64,000 nucleotides of DNA, from assembly GCF_003634315.1 (NCBI RefSeq), contig NZ_RBXL01000001.1, positions 5,250,501 through 5,314,500 on the forward strand, in the 5' to 3' direction. The DNA comes from Thiocapsa rosea. GTDB lineage: Bacteria > Pseudomonadota > Gammaproteobacteria > Chromatiales > Chromatiaceae. Numbering within the stretch: the stretch's first letter is position 1; every line of letters begins with the position of its first letter. Positions 47,773-57,374 of the stretch are shown here, piece by piece. The position numbers and the translations under genes were made by a program. Below the pieces are notes generated by a model that saw only the letters and a program-made list of their open reading frames with translations, had not been told where the DNA came from and did no database searches.

Positions 47773-48888
47773 TCAGCGCGCGAGCAAGATCCGCAGCATG
47801 CGTCGCAGGGGTTCGGCCGCGCCCCAGAGCAGCTGATCGCCGACCGTGAAGGCCGTGAGATAGCGCTCGCCCAGGTTCATCTTGCGCAGTCGACCGACCG
47901 GGACCGTCAGGGTGCCGGTCACCGCAGCCGGAGACAGGCCCTGCACGGTCTCTTGCCGATCGTTGGGGATGAGCCGCACCCAGTCGTTGGAAGCCGCGAT
48001 GATCTCCTCGATCTGCGGGATCGAGCAATCACGCGTCAGCTTGATCGTCAGCCCCTGGCTATGGCAGCGCATGGCACCGACACGCACGCACAGACCGTCG
48101 ATCGGCACGGGATCACCCTCGCGACCGAGGATCTTGTTGGTCTCGGCCATGCCCTTCCATTCCTCGCGGCTCTGACCGTTCGGCAGGGCGGTGTCGATCC
48201 AGGGGATCAGACCACCGGCCAGAGGGGCTCCGAAGTTCTCGGTCGGAAAGGCGGTGTCGCGCATGGTCTCGGTGACGCGCCGGTCGATCTCCAGGATGGC
48301 GGATGCAGCATCATCGAGGAGCGGCGACACGGCACCGTGCAGCGCGCCCATCTGCGAGAGCAGCTCGCGCATGTTCTTCGCACCCGCACCGGAGGCCGCC
48401 TGATAGGTCATGGCACTGACCCAGTCGACCAGACCCTCGCGGAACAGCCCGCCGATCGCCATCAGCATGAGGCTCACGGTGCAGTTGCCGCCGATGAAGT
48501 CGCGCTTGCCCTGCTCCAGTGCGACATCGATCACGGGCTGGTTGACCGGATCCAGGATGATGGTCGCATTCGGATCCATGCGCAGCGCCGAGGCCGCGTC
48601 GATCCAATAGCCGTCCCACCCGGTGGCACGCAGCTTAGGGTAGATCGCCTTGGTGTAGTCCCCGCCCTGACAGGTCAGGATGAGGTCCATCTCGCGCAGG
48701 GCATCGATGGACTCGGCATCCTGCAGCCGGCGTGCGCCGCGCCCGACGTCCGGACCCGGCTGACCGACCTGCGAGGTGGTGAAGAAGACCGCCTCCGGGA
48801 TCAGATCGAAATCGCCCTCCGCCCGCATGCGGTCCATCAAGACCGAGCCGACCATGCCACGCCAGCCGATGAATCCAACACGCTTCAT
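47773..48888 (-). CDS. asd: Aspartate-semialdehyde dehydrogenase
   Basis: A 371-residue enzyme of the lysine/threonine/methionine branch. NADP motif [10 protein letters not shown], catalytic Cys136 in GGNCTVSL and [12 protein letters not shown]. It is the gammaproteobacterial type, with full length. It lies between leuB and fimV, as in pseudomonads. Confidence 0.97.
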   Translation of the reverse strand: MKRVGFIGWRGMVGSVLMDRMRAEGDFDLIPEAVFFTTSQVGQPGPDVGRGARRLQDAESIDALREMDLILTCQGGDYTKAIYPKLRATGWDGYWIDAASALRMDPNATIILDPVNQPVIDVALEQGKRDFIGGNCTVSLMLMAIGGLFREGLVDWVSAMTYQAASGAGAKNMRELLSQMGALHGAVSPLLDDAASAILEIDRRVTETMRDTAFPTENFGAPLAGGLIPWIDTALPNGQSREEWKGMAETNKILGREGDPVPIDGLCVRVGAMRCHSQGLTIKLTRDCSIPQIEEIIAASNDWVRLIPNDRQETVQGLSPAAVTGTLTVPVGRLRKMNLGERYLTAFTVGDQLLWGAAEPLRRMLRILLAR

Positions 48889-48986
48889 GGGATGTACTCC
48901 GTAGTCGTTGGTGTATGTGTTTCAAGGCTGGCGGCGGCCTGCCGCTCGTGTATCGCTGCAGAGATTCCGAGACCGCCCGAGATCAT

Positions 48987-49060
48987 GTTCGTTGTCGTTG
49001 TCGTTGTCGTAATCGACCATCGATAGGACTACGTCCACGATTACGACAACGACAACGAAC
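48987..49060. repeat. GTTGTC-hexamer hairpin
   Basis: The left arm 48987-49014 holds three GTTGTC units and CGTAATCG. The right arm 49038-49060 is its complement with two units. The loop is about 23 nt. A related copy lies at 59974. Confidence 0.9.
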
Positions 49061-49100
49061 GGTCTCGATACATCTGCCGTGCTGCACTAGCTAAACCGAA

Positions 49101-49151
49101 GCTGGTGGCTGGTGGCTGGCGGCTGAGACGGCCGGCGGCTGAGACGGCCGG
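49101..49151. repeat. GCTGGTG heptamer and 16-bp tandem repeats
   Basis: GCTGGTG, GCTGGTG and GCTGGCG from 49101, then two perfect 16-bp units CGGCTGAGACGGCCGG (49120-49135, 49136-49151). They lie in the leuB-asd gap. Confidence 0.9.
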
Positions 49152-49157
49152 CGGCCC

Positions 49158-50231
49158 CTAAAGCTCCGCCACCACTGCGTCGCCCATCTCGGCGGTGCCG
49201 ACTTGACGCATGCCGCTCGACATGATGTCGGCGGTGCGCAGCCCCTGGTCGAGGACCTTGGAGACTGCGGCCTCGATGCGCTCGGCGGCGGGTGCGGCGT
49301 CGAGCGAATAGCGCAGCATCATCGCGACCGAAAGGATGGTGGCGAGCGGATTGGCCACGCCCTTGCCGGCGATATCCGGTGCGGAGCCATGGATCGGCTC
49401 GTACATGCCCTGCCCTTTCTCGTTCAGGGAGGCCGATGGCAACATCCCGATGGAGCCGGTCAGCATGGCCGCACAGTCCGAAAGGATGTCGCCGAAGATA
49501 TTGCCCGTGACCATCACGTCGAACTGCTTGGGCGCACGCACAAGCTGCATGGCGGCATTATCGACATACATATGGGACAGCGCGATCTCCGGATAGTCGC
49601 GCGCGGTCTGGATCGCAACCTCGCGCCACATCTCGGTACATTCGAGCACGTTTGCCTTATCCACCGAGCACACCTTCTTGCCGCGCTTCATCGCGATGTC
49701 GAAGGCGACGCGACAGATGCGCTCCACCTCGGACTCGGTGTAGACCATGGTGTTGAAGCCGCGACGCTCGCCCGACGGCAGGGTCTCGACCCCGCGCGGT
49801 TGGCCGAAATAGATGTCGCCGGTCAGCTCGCGCACGATCATGATGTCGAGCCCGGAGACCACCTCGGGCTTGAGTGTGGAGGCATCGGCCAACTGCGGAT
49901 AGAGGATCGCCGGGCGCAGATTCGCGAAGAGACCGAGCCCCGAACGCAAGCCGAGCAGACCCTTCTCGGGACGCTTGGAGATATGCAGCGGCTCCCATTT
50001 GGGTCCACCCACCGCGCCGAGCAGGACGGCGTCCGATGCACGCGCGGCCTCCAGCGTCTCCTCGGGCAGCGGGTCGCCCGCGGCATCGTAGGCCGCACCG
50101 CCGACCAATCCATCCTGCATGGAGACATCGATGGCCCCTTCCGCTTGCAGGACATTCAGGACCTTAACGGCCTCGGCCACGATCTCCGTGCCGATCCCGT
50201 CACCCGCCAACACCAATATCTTCTTGCTCAA
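49158..50231 (-). CDS. leuB: 3-isopropylmalate dehydrogenase
   Basis: A 357-residue beta-decarboxylating dehydrogenase in leucine synthesis. [38 protein letters not shown] and the metal-binding [14 protein letters not shown] are present. No ATG fits. TTG 50231 gives the family start ([11 protein letters not shown]); TTG 50246 is a 5-residue-longer alternative. Third gene of leuCD-B. Confidence 0.96.
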   Translation of the reverse strand: MSKKILVLAGDGIGTEIVAEAVKVLNVLQAEGAIDVSMQDGLVGGAAYDAAGDPLPEETLEAARASDAVLLGAVGGPKWEPLHISKRPEKGLLGLRSGLGLFANLRPAILYPQLADASTLKPEVVSGLDIMIVRELTGDIYFGQPRGVETLPSGERRGFNTMVYTESEVERICRVAFDIAMKRGKKVCSVDKANVLECTEMWREVAIQTARDYPEIALSHMYVDNAAMQLVRAPKQFDVMVTGNIFGDILSDCAAMLTGSIGMLPSASLNEKGQGMYEPIHGSAPDIAGKGVANPLATILSVAMMLRYSLDAAPAAERIEAAVSKVLDQGLRTADIMSSGMRQVGTAEMGDAVVAEL

Positions 50232-50272
50232 TGGTTTCTCGCTCAATCAAGTCTCGTGGTGTACTGCTCTTC

Positions 50273-50330
50273 CACCGCGCCCGGTGCGGTATGCGTCATG
50301 TGTTGGAGAGGCTTGGCCGCGGCACGGAAA
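50273..50330 (+). repeat. Truncated module B2 overlapping the leuD 3' end
   Basis: CCGCGCCCGGTGCGGTATGCG followed by TGTTGGAGAGGCTTGGCCGCG matches the left two-thirds of subtype B2 (compare 25977). The right arm is missing. The leuD stop (50296-50298) and its last codons lie inside it. Confidence 0.78.
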
Positions 50331-50961
50331 AGAGCCAGGGCGCCTCGCGCCGACGGCGCTCCTCGTAGGCACGGATGACATCCGCCTGCTCCAAGGTCAC
50401 GCCGATGTCGTCCAACCCCTTGAGCAGACGTTCCTTGTTGCCTGCGTCGACCTCGAACGCAATGCGGGTGCCGTCGTCCAGCATGAGCACCTGCTCGGGA
50501 AGATCGACGCTGATCCGCAGTGCTTGGGCCCCGTTCGCCAGGGCAAAGAGGTCATCGACGATCTTGGAGGCCAGAACGATCGGCAGAAGACCGTTCTTGA
50601 AGCAGTTGTTGTGGAAGATGTCGGCAAAGCTCGGGGCGATGACGACACGCAGCCCGAAATCGGCGATCGCCCAGGGTGCATGCTCACGCGAGGAGCCGCA
50701 GCCGAAGTTCTCGCGGGCCAGCAGGATCTGCGCGTCTGCGTATCTCGGGTCGTTCAGCACGAAGGTCGGGTTCAGCGGCCGGTGCGTGCAGTCCATCCCC
50801 GGCTCGCCGCGATCCAGATAGCGCAGCTCGTCGAAGAGATAGGGCCCGAACCCGGTGCGCGCGATGCTCTTCAGGAACTGTTTCGGGATGATGGCATCGG
50901 TATCGACGTTCGAGCGATCGAGCGGCGCGACGATGCCGGTGAAATTTTGGAAGGGTTCCAT
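50296..50961 (-). CDS. leuD: 3-isopropylmalate dehydratase small subunit
   Basis: A 221-residue swivel-domain subunit that pairs with Leu[19 protein letters not shown] and [14 protein letters not shown] are diagnostic. The C-terminus (about the last 10 residues, PRPSLSNT) is encoded by a repeat remnant and has no family counterpart. GGGAG precedes ATG 50961; the ATG overlaps the leuC stop by 1 nt. Confidence 0.96.
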   Translation of the reverse strand: MEPFQNFTGIVAPLDRSNVDTDAIIPKQFLKSIARTGFGPYLFDELRYLDRGEPGMDCTHRPLNPTFVLNDPRYADAQILLARENFGCGSSREHAPWAIADFGLRVVIAPSFADIFHNNCFKNGLLPIVLASKIVDDLFALANGAQALRISVDLPEQVLMLDDGTRIAFEVDAGNKERLLKGLDDIGVTLEQADVIRAYEERRRREAPWLFSVPRPSLSNT

Positions 50962-52364
50962 CAGAGCTCCCTCACGTCGACGAAGTGACCGGTCACCGCA
51001 GCGGCGGCGGCCATCGCGGGACTGACCAGATGGGTCCGACCCCCTTGACCCTGCCGGCCCTCGAAGTTGCGGTTGGATGTGGATGCGCAGCGCTCGCCCG
51101 GCTCGAGCCGATCGGCGTTCATGGCCAGACACATGGAACAGCCGGGCTCGCGCCACTCGAAACCGGCATCGGTGAAGATCCGGTCCAGGCCCTCGGCCTC
51201 GGCCTGCGCCTTGACCAGGCCCGAGCCCGGAACGACCAGCGCCAATTGAATGCCGTCGGCGACCTTGCGGCCCTTGACGACCTCGGCGGCGGCGCGCAGG
51301 TCCTCGATCCGCGAATTGGTGCAGGATCCGATGAAGACCTTGTCCGGACGGATGTCCCGAATCGCGGTGCCGGGTTCGAGACCCATGTAATCGAGCGCGC
51401 GGCGGATGCCCTCGGCCCGCACCGGATCCTGTTCGTCGCGCGGATCCGGGACAGCGCCGTCGATCGGGACCACCATCTCGGGGGATGTGCCCCAGGTGAC
51501 CTGCGGCTGGATCGCAGCCGCGTCCATCCGGACCACACGATCGAAGTGCGCATCGGGGTCGCTCACCAGGGTGCGCCAATGGGCGGCGCCCTGCTCGAAG
51601 AGCTCACCGGTCGGGGCATAGGGACGGCCGCGCAGGTACTCGATCGTCTTCTCGTCGACTCCGATCAGACCCGCGCGCGCGCCGGCCTCGATGGCCATGT
51701 TGCAGACGGTCATGCGCCCTTCCATCGAGAGCGCGCGGATGGCGTCGCCCGCAAACTCGATCACCGAGCCGGTCCCGCCGGCCGTGCCGATCTCCCCGAT
51801 GATGGCGAGCACGATGTCCTTGGCGGTGACGCCCGGCCCGACCTGCCCGTCGATGCTGATCAAAAGCGTCTTGGACTTGCGCTGGATCAGGCACTGGGTC
51901 GCGAGCACATGCTCGACCTCGGAGGTGCCGATCCCGAACGCGAGCGCACCGAAGGCGCCGTGGGTCGAGGTGTGGGAGTCGCCGCAGACAACGGTCGTGC
52001 CCGGCAGGGTAAAGCCCTGCTCCGGGCCGATCACGTGCACAACACCTTGGCGAGGATCGGACATCCGAAACTCGGTGATCCCGAACTCAGCACAGTTGCT
52101 GTCGAGCGTCTCGACCTGAATCTTGGAGACCGGATCCGTGATGCCGGCCGCGAGATCGCGCGTCGGGACATTGTGATCCGGCACGGCCAGATTCGCCGCG
52201 ACCCGCCACGGACGCCGACCGGCCAGACGCAGCCCCTCGAAGGCCTGCGGCGAGGTCACCTCATGAACGAGCTGGCGGTCGATATAGAGCAGGGCCGTGC
52301 CGTTCTCGTCGAGATGGACGACATGCTCGTCCCAAAGTTTAGCGTAGAGGGTCTTGGCACCCAT
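50961..52364 (-). CDS. leuC: 3-isopropylmalate dehydratase large subunit
   Basis: A 467-residue aconitase-family subunit. The [4Fe-4S] ligands are in GSCTNSR and [41 protein letters not shown] holds the conserved histidines. First gene of leuCDB. I see no leucine leader peptide or attenuator in the 81 nt upstream. Confidence 0.97.
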   Translation of the reverse strand: MGAKTLYAKLWDEHVVHLDENGTALLYIDRQLVHEVTSPQAFEGLRLAGRRPWRVAANLAVPDHNVPTRDLAAGITDPVSKIQVETLDSNCAEFGITEFRMSDPRQGVVHVIGPEQGFTLPGTTVVCGDSHTSTHGAFGALAFGIGTSEVEHVLATQCLIQRKSKTLLISIDGQVGPGVTAKDIVLAIIGEIGTAGGTGSVIEFAGDAIRALSMEGRMTVCNMAIEAGARAGLIGVDEKTIEYLRGRPYAPTGELFEQGAAHWRTLVSDPDAHFDRVVRMDAAAIQPQVTWGTSPEMVVPIDGAVPDPRDEQDPVRAEGIRRALDYMGLEPGTAIRDIRPDKVFIGSCTNSRIEDLRAAAEVVKGRKVADGIQLALVVPGSGLVKAQAEAEGLDRIFTDAGFEWREPGCSMCLAMNADRLEPGERCASTSNRNFEGRQGQGGRTHLVSPAMAAAAAVTGHFVDVREL

Positions 52365-52445
52365 GGCTCCGGCCTCGAAACAAAAACGAATCGCGAAGCA
52401 TAAACGCCGTGGCAGTCAAACTCAATTGCGGCGGCGCAGCATGCC

Positions 52446-53408
52446 TCACTGCATCAACCGATCCCGCGAGATCGGATACATCGCGCTGACCCCGAACGGC
52501 TCCTCCGCCCGCGGATCGACACTGATCCAAACCCCGCCGACCACGGGCGAGCCCGGGACCTCGGTGCGCACGAAGCGCTTGAAGGGCTCGCCCGTCGCCG
52601 GGTCGATCAGCGGACGATCGTGCTTGAAGCGATGCGTGTCGCCGTGGATCACGAGCACCGGCCCGGGATAGGCGCCCATCAGCTCGACGAGTGCGCGCCG
52701 AAAGCGAACAAACCCGCGCGCCGGCCGGGCCTTCTCGAATTGCGGATTCGCGTGAAAGATGATGACCATCGCGGCCGCGTCGCGCTCGGAGGCCAGCGCA
52801 GTCGCCTGATGTAGAAAGCGCACGTTCGCGGCATCGCGCGCCTCGAACTCGGCGACCGCGGCCGGGTCATCGGGTGCATAGCCGTTGTTGCTGCCGACGA
52901 CATGGACCGTGACGAAGAGGACCCCCTCGCGGATGAAGATGTAGTTCTCCGGATAGTCGGTCGCGTCGGCACCCTCGCCCCGGACGATACCGAGGCGATC
53001 GAGCCGCAGCACGCCCGGATCCCCGTAGAAGACCTCGCGCACCCGCGCGAGACGCTCCCGCGGGTCCTTGGCACCGGCGCGCTCGCGGTGACAATCGGTC
53101 CATTCGTTGTCGCCGGGCGTGAAGACGACAGGCACGGCCCGCACCCGAAAGAGATCCGCGATCGTCTTGAGGTTGGCGTCCGTGCAGGGGCTGCTGCCGG
53201 ACTTGATGTCGCCGACATGGATCAGGAAGGACGTCCCTTCGGTCTCGGCGGTGTCGAAGAGATCGCGAAGCTGTTCGGTCTCGGCGGAGAAATAGGGCAG
53301 ATCGCCCGCCGCGAAGAAGCGCAGCGTCTCGGCCCGGGCGGACGATACGCTCAGGAGGATGAGCAGAGCGGCCGGCCAAACGCCAAGCCCTTTCGGATGT
53401 CGATACAT
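52446..53408 (-). CDS. Secreted metallophosphoesterase-like protein
   Basis: A 320-residue protein with a signal peptide (about 1-26). Calcineurin-like motifs appear in order: AAGDLPY, HVGDIKSG, GDNEWTDC, a His in IIFHANPQ and HGDTHRF. It is probably a periplasmic phosphoesterase. The substrate is unknown. The gene stands alone, with leuC transcribed onward downstream. Confidence 0.87.
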   Translation of the reverse strand: MYRHPKGLGVWPAALLILLSVSSARAETLRFFAAGDLPYFSAETEQLRDLFDTAETEGTSFLIHVGDIKSGSSPCTDANLKTIADLFRVRAVPVVFTPGDNEWTDCHRERAGAKDPRERLARVREVFYGDPGVLRLDRLGIVRGEGADATDYPENYIFIREGVLFVTVHVVGSNNGYAPDDPAAVAEFEARDAANVRFLHQATALASERDAAAMVIIFHANPQFEKARPARGFVRFRRALVELMGAYPGPVLVIHGDTHRFKHDRPLIDPATGEPFKRFVRTEVPGSPVVGGVWISVDPRAEEPFGVSAMYPISRDRLMQ

Positions 53409-53440
53409 GACTTTAAGTGCTCCAGCGGTTCCCTTGAACC

Positions 53441-53634
53441 CAAACCGCGCCCATCGCGGTATGCGATGTGTTTGGATGGGATCGGCCCCGGCAGATGTGA
53501 CGACGGCTGGAGACGGCGCGGTTTAAAATATTAAAAAATATATCGTATTCTAAACCGCGTCCCCGCGAAGGGCCGTGGATGCACCAAATGCCGAACTCAC
53601 TCGAAAGTGAGCATCTCGCTCTGGACGCGGTTTA
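53441..53634 (+). repeat. Composite B-A palindromic repeat, forward orientation
   Basis: Module B is 53441-53526, with a linker (AATATTAAAAAATATATCG), then module A at 53551-53634. It fills the divergent gap between the phosphoesterase and srkA-like genes and ends 10 nt before the srkA ATG. Confidence 0.93.
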
Positions 53635-53644
53635 GAATCGAGTC

Positions 53645-54640
53645 ATGATAACGCCCAATCCCACCCCTTACGCCGATCTCAGCCCGGACCTCGTGCTCAC
53701 CGCGATCGAGAGCGTCGGGCTAGCCACCGACGGTCGCATGCTCGCACTCAACAGTTACGAGAATCGCGTCTATCAGATCGGGATCGAGGATGCGCAGCCG
53801 CTCATCGCCAAGTTCTACCGGCCCGGACGCTGGAGCGACGCGGCGATCCTCGAGGAGCACGGCTTCACCCAAAGACTGGCCGAACATGAGATCCCGGCGG
53901 TGCCGCCGTCGGTCATCGACGGCCGTACCCTGCACGCCTATGCCGGCCACCGCTTCTCGCTTACGCCTCGGCGCGGCGGCCGCACGCCGGAGCTCGACGA
54001 CCCGAGCGTCCTCGAGTGGCTGGGGCGTCTGCTCGGGCGCATCCATGCGATCGGTGCACTCGAGCCCTTCGCGCACCGCCCGACGCTCGACATCGACACG
54101 TTCGGCGAAGAGCCTCGGGCCTTTCTGTTGGCGCACGATTGGATCCCGAAGGACCTGCTTCCCGCCTACGAGAGCGTCGTCGAGCAGGCACTCGTCGGCG
54201 TGCGCGCCTGCTACGAACGCGCCGGCTCACCGGCCTTGATTCGGCTGCACGGGGACTGTCATCGCGGCAACATGCTCTGGACGGACGCCGGGCCGCACTT
54301 CGTCGACTTCGACGACGCGCGCATGGGTCCGGCCATCCAGGATCTCTGGATGCTGCTCTCGGGTGATCGCGAGGAGATGAGCGGACAGCTCGCCGACGTC
54401 CTGGCCGGCTACGAGGACTTCTTCGAGCTCGACTACCGCGAGCTTCATCTGATCGAGGCGCTGCGCACCCTGCGCATCATCCACTACGCCGCCTGGCTCG
54501 CCCGGCGCTGGGAAGACCCGGCGTTCCCCGCCGCCTTCCCGTGGTTCGGCGCCCCGCGTTTCTGGGAGGATCACATCCTGCAGTTGCGCGAGCAGATCGC
54601 GGCGATGGAGGAAGGGCCTTTGTGGGCGAGTCCGCCCTGA
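53645..54640 (+). CDS. srkA: SrkA/YihE-type stress-response kinase
   Basis: A 331-residue aminoglycoside-phosphotransferase-fold Ser/Thr kinase. Catalytic loop LHGDCHRGNMLW and metal site VDFDDARMGP are intact. The N-terminal start ALNSYENRVYQIG is typical. YihE protects stressed E. coli cells from programmed death. The ATG sits only 10 nt after a repeat arm (GGTTTAGAATCG), so its SD is poor. Confidence 0.94.
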   Translation: MITPNPTPYADLSPDLVLTAIESVGLATDGRMLALNSYENRVYQIGIEDAQPLIAKFYRPGRWSDAAILEEHGFTQRLAEHEIPAVPPSVIDGRTLHAYAGHRFSLTPRRGGRTPELDDPSVLEWLGRLLGRIHAIGALEPFAHRPTLDIDTFGEEPRAFLLAHDWIPKDLLPAYESVVEQALVGVRACYERAGSPALIRLHGDCHRGNMLWTDAGPHFVDFDDARMGPAIQDLWMLLSGDREEMSGQLADVLAGYEDFFELDYRELHLIEALRTLRIIHYAAWLARRWEDPAFPAAFPWFGAPRFWEDHILQLREQIAAMEEGPLWASPP

Positions 54641-54680
54641 TACGTCCGGAATCCCGATCGACCGCCGAGGCGCCCTAAGT

Positions 54681-55559
54681 ATGCTCGAGCTCCCGACATC
54701 CGTTTCCGGTCCCGTCTCCGGTCTCGGTTGGATTGCATCGGCGATCCTGCTGCTCAACGCCGCGATGTGGCTGCTCCAACCCGGTATGGTCTTCTATCCG
54801 ACCCCTACGCTCGCGGCGACACCGGCCGATTGGGGTCTCGCGTTCGAGGACGTCGAGCTGACGGCCGACGACGGCACCCGGCTCCACGGCTGGTACATCC
54901 CGCACCCTGACGCGACCCATACCCTGCTCTTCTTCCACGGCAACGCCGGCAACATCAGCCATCGGGGCGAGTCGATCGCCATCTTCAACCGGCTGGGGCT
55001 GTCGGTCCTGATCATCGATTATCGCGGTTACGGGCGCAGCGCCGGACGCCCGAGCGAGGCAGGGCTGTATCTCGATGCACGCGCCGCCCGGGATTATTTG
55101 GTCGAGGTACGCGGGGTCGACCCCGCGTCGATTCTCATCTTCGGACGCTCGCTCGGTGCAAACGTCGCCGCCGATCTGGCCGCGCGCGCCCCGTCGGGCG
55201 GGGTCATCCTGGAATCCGGTTTCAGCTCGGCACGCGACATGGCACGGCATCTCTATCCCGGACTCCACCACGTCTTGTACCTGCGCTTCGACTTCGATGC
55301 CGCCGAGCGGCTGTCGCGCGTGCGCGCTCCGGTCTTGGTCCTGCACAGCCCGGACGACGAGATCGTGCCCTACGCCTTAGGCCGGAAGCTGTTCGATGCC
55401 GCGCGCGAGCCGAAGCGATTCGTCGATCTGCGAGGCGACCACAACAGCGGTTTTTTTGCCAGCCAACCCGATTACGAACGCAGCCTTGCGGCCTTCATCG
55501 GCTCGCTCGGGCCGTCCCAACCGCCCGAAACGAGTGACGAATCGGTTCGAACCCGCTAG
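54681..55559 (+). CDS. Membrane-anchored alpha/beta hydrolase
   Basis: A 292-residue serine hydrolase (FrsA/BEM46-like). It has an N-terminal hydrophobic anchor (about 15-33), oxyanion FFHGNAGNIS, nucleophile elbow IFGRSLGAN, a late Asp (HSPDDEIVP) and His (RGDHNSGF). The substrate is unknown. It follows srkA by 40 nt and probably shares its transcript. Confidence 0.9.
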   Translation: MLELPTSVSGPVSGLGWIASAILLLNAAMWLLQPGMVFYPTPTLAATPADWGLAFEDVELTADDGTRLHGWYIPHPDATHTLLFFHGNAGNISHRGESIAIFNRLGLSVLIIDYRGYGRSAGRPSEAGLYLDARAARDYLVEVRGVDPASILIFGRSLGANVAADLAARAPSGGVILESGFSSARDMARHLYPGLHHVLYLRFDFDAAERLSRVRAPVLVLHSPDDEIVPYALGRKLFDAAREPKRFVDLRGDHNSGFFASQPDYERSLAAFIGSLGPSQPPETSDESVRTR

Positions 55560-55593
55560 GATGCCCGGCCAAACAAGACCGCGGATCCCGACC

Positions 55594-55920
55594 ATGCGAA
55601 ACGACAAGACCGGCAACCGAAGCGGACGCGGCACGACCGAGGAGATCACCGTGATGGGCAGTGCGCTGGTCGAGAAGGTTAAAGAGCTGATCCAAGAGGG
55701 CAACGTTCGCCGGCTGATCATCCGTCGCCCGAGCGGGGAGGCGTTGGTGGAGATCCCGCTGACGGCGGGGGTCGGCGTTGCCGCCCTCTTGACCTTCCTC
55801 GCGCCCGTATTGGCTGCACTTGCCGCCATGGCCGCGTTGATCGCTCAGTTCCGCGTCGAGATCCTGCGCGATCCCCCGGAGCGATTCCGCAACCCGCGCG
55901 ACATCGACCAGGACGATTAA
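55594..55920 (+). CDS. DUF4342 protein
   Basis: A 108-residue protein with the DUF4342 block GSALVEKVKELIQEGNVRRLIIRR, then a hydrophobic segment (about 60-85). It may bind the membrane. The function is unknown. The TAA stop (55918-55920) is also the first bases of a B2 repeat. Confidence 0.82.
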   Translation: MRNDKTGNRSGRGTTEEITVMGSALVEKVKELIQEGNVRRLIIRRPSGEALVEIPLTAGVGVAALLTFLAPVLAALAAMAALIAQFRVEILRDPPERFRNPRDIDQDD

Positions 55921-56003
55921 ACCGCGCCCGGCGCTGTATGCGCCGTTTGTGGGAGTGTCTTGGCCGCGCCAGCTCCGACGACTGTCGGAGCTGGCGCGGT
56001 TTA
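55918..56003 (+). repeat. Solo module B, subtype B2
   Basis: It includes the perfect hairpin CCGCGCCAGCTCCGAC / GTCGGAGCTGGCGCGG. Compared with the copy at 25977, a G-to-A change in one arm is matched by C-to-T in the other, so pairing is preserved. Confidence 0.9.
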
Positions 56004-56055
56004 AAGTGTTAAAAATGATTCGAAAACAACCGCCAGACAACAGAAGAGAACCACG

Positions 56056-56256
56056 ATGAACGAAGTCAAGAAGACCGCCGAGTATCGAATCTATCAAAAG
56101 AAATCCGGTCGTTATGCCGTGCAGGCCAAGGGCAAGCAATGGCTCCACGGCGAAGAGAAGGAAAAGGTCCTGCTCGACGAGCAGTTGATCACGCGCCTTC
56201 GGCCCAAGGCGCCGCCGGCACCCGAAGCGGCCGAAGAGACCGCAGCCGCCGAGTAA
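56056..56256 (+). CDS. Small conserved hypothetical protein
   Basis: A 66-residue basic-acidic protein: MNEVKKTAEYRIYQKKSGRY, then WLHGEEKEKVLLDEQLI and a Pro/Ala/Glu tail. No domain is assigned. AGAGAA lies 8-9 nt upstream of the ATG. The compact fold-like N-terminus suggests a real gene. Confidence 0.75.
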   Translation: MNEVKKTAEYRIYQKKSGRYAVQAKGKQWLHGEEKEKVLLDEQLITRLRPKAPPAPEAAEETAAAE

Positions 56257-56276
56257 CCCAAACGGCACCGTCACCG

Positions 56277-56350
56277 TAGGGGACGAGCGAGAGCGAAGTC
56301 CACCGAACCCCGCACGGCGCTGGTGGACTGCGCTGCGCTTGTCCACCCTA
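56277..56350. repeat. TAGGGTGGAC-type palindromic repeat, inverted copy
   Basis: Runs from TAGGGGACGAGCGAGAGCG to GCTTGTCCACCCTA; orientation is opposite to the copies at 17489 and 22134. One arm has lost the TGG. Confidence 0.82.
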
Positions 56351-56378
56351 CGGCGCTTGCGTACCACACCGATTCGGC

Positions 56379-57182
56379 TTAGATCCGTCGCCGGATGCGC
56401 ACGGGTGCGATCGGCAACATGATCAAGAATCCGAGGCCCGTGACCAGGGCCATCCAGGTCGCAAACCCGAAAAGCCGACGCACACTCAGATTGGCCTTGT
56501 GGAGCACCTCGAACTCGTCGAGATAAACGGTTTCGCAGGCACCGTTGCCCGTGTCGTCGCGTGTCAGGCTGGTGCCGCGCGCATAGCCGTTGCCCACGTT
56601 GACATACTCGGCCAGCACCCCCTTGAACCGGATCTGATCCCCCGGCTCGGCGGACATCAGGGCATTCTTGATGGCCCGATCGTCGGTCAGGAGATGGTTG
56701 TTGGAGAGTGCGTTCATTTTGAACCTGGCGGTGACCGCGGGATCCGACCACGAGGCCCAGCAGGTCCAGCTGTCGTTGCGGAACCGCATGTCGCGATAGA
56801 CGCCCGACGCCACGTTCTCGCCCCAGACGACGCAGAGATCCCGCAGGTTGAGAAAATCCTGCCAGCTCTTGTGGTGCCAGATGTTCTTCATCGCATCGGC
56901 ATTGCTGTAGCTAACCACGACCCCGTCGAGCGCGTACTCGGCCTTCGGCTCGATCCGGTACTCTTGATCGCGCACCCGCACCGTGAAGGGCTCGCGATCC
57001 GTCGGCGTCTGAAGCGGCGCTTCGAGCCTGCTGCGATCGAAGGTCTCGGGCGCCGGGAGAGCATCCTTCTGCCAATAGGTCACCGCGAGCAGCACGAGAC
57101 TGGCGAGGAAGAGCCATTTGAAGGCCGATTCAAGCAGGCATGTGATCGGCACGTCGATCGACTCCGGTGTCGTGTCGGGCAA
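56379..57182 (-). CDS. Membrane protein of unknown function
   Basis: A 267-residue protein with two membrane segments (about 17-37 and 241-260) flanking a periplasmic domain with conserved-looking NIWHHKSWQDFLNLRDLCVVWG and NDSWTCWASW. No known domain. It looks like a widespread proteobacterial hypothetical family. The 192-bp region upstream contains no evident feature beyond a short AGCAAAGCACAGCAAAGGCT tract. Confidence 0.78.
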   Translation of the reverse strand: MPDTTPESIDVPITCLLESAFKWLFLASLVLLAVTYWQKDALPAPETFDRSRLEAPLQTPTDREPFTVRVRDQEYRIEPKAEYALDGVVVSYSNADAMKNIWHHKSWQDFLNLRDLCVVWGENVASGVYRDMRFRNDSWTCWASWSDPAVTARFKMNALSNNHLLTDDRAIKNALMSAEPGDQIRFKGVLAEYVNVGNGYARGTSLTRDDTGNGACETVYLDEFEVLHKANLSVRRLFGFATWMALVTGLGFLIMLPIAPVRIRRRI

Positions 57183-57374
57183 GGTCCGATATGGTCAGGA
57201 ATGTCACTCGGCTATCGGCGCGGCGCAGTGGCGTCGGCGATCGCTCCGGGCCATGGATGACCGAACGGCGGCAATACGTCCGAGTGTTGGTCGCATGGTC
57301 GGGCTGAACTCGAGCAACGCTGGAGCAAAGCACAGCAAAGGCTGTGCCTACTCGACCCTGATGGATCCTCTCTG

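Noticed and set aside
52365-52445. Leucine-rich leader peptide or attenuator before leuC
   Set aside because: The 81-nt upstream gap has no run of Leu codons and no terminator/antiterminator pair.
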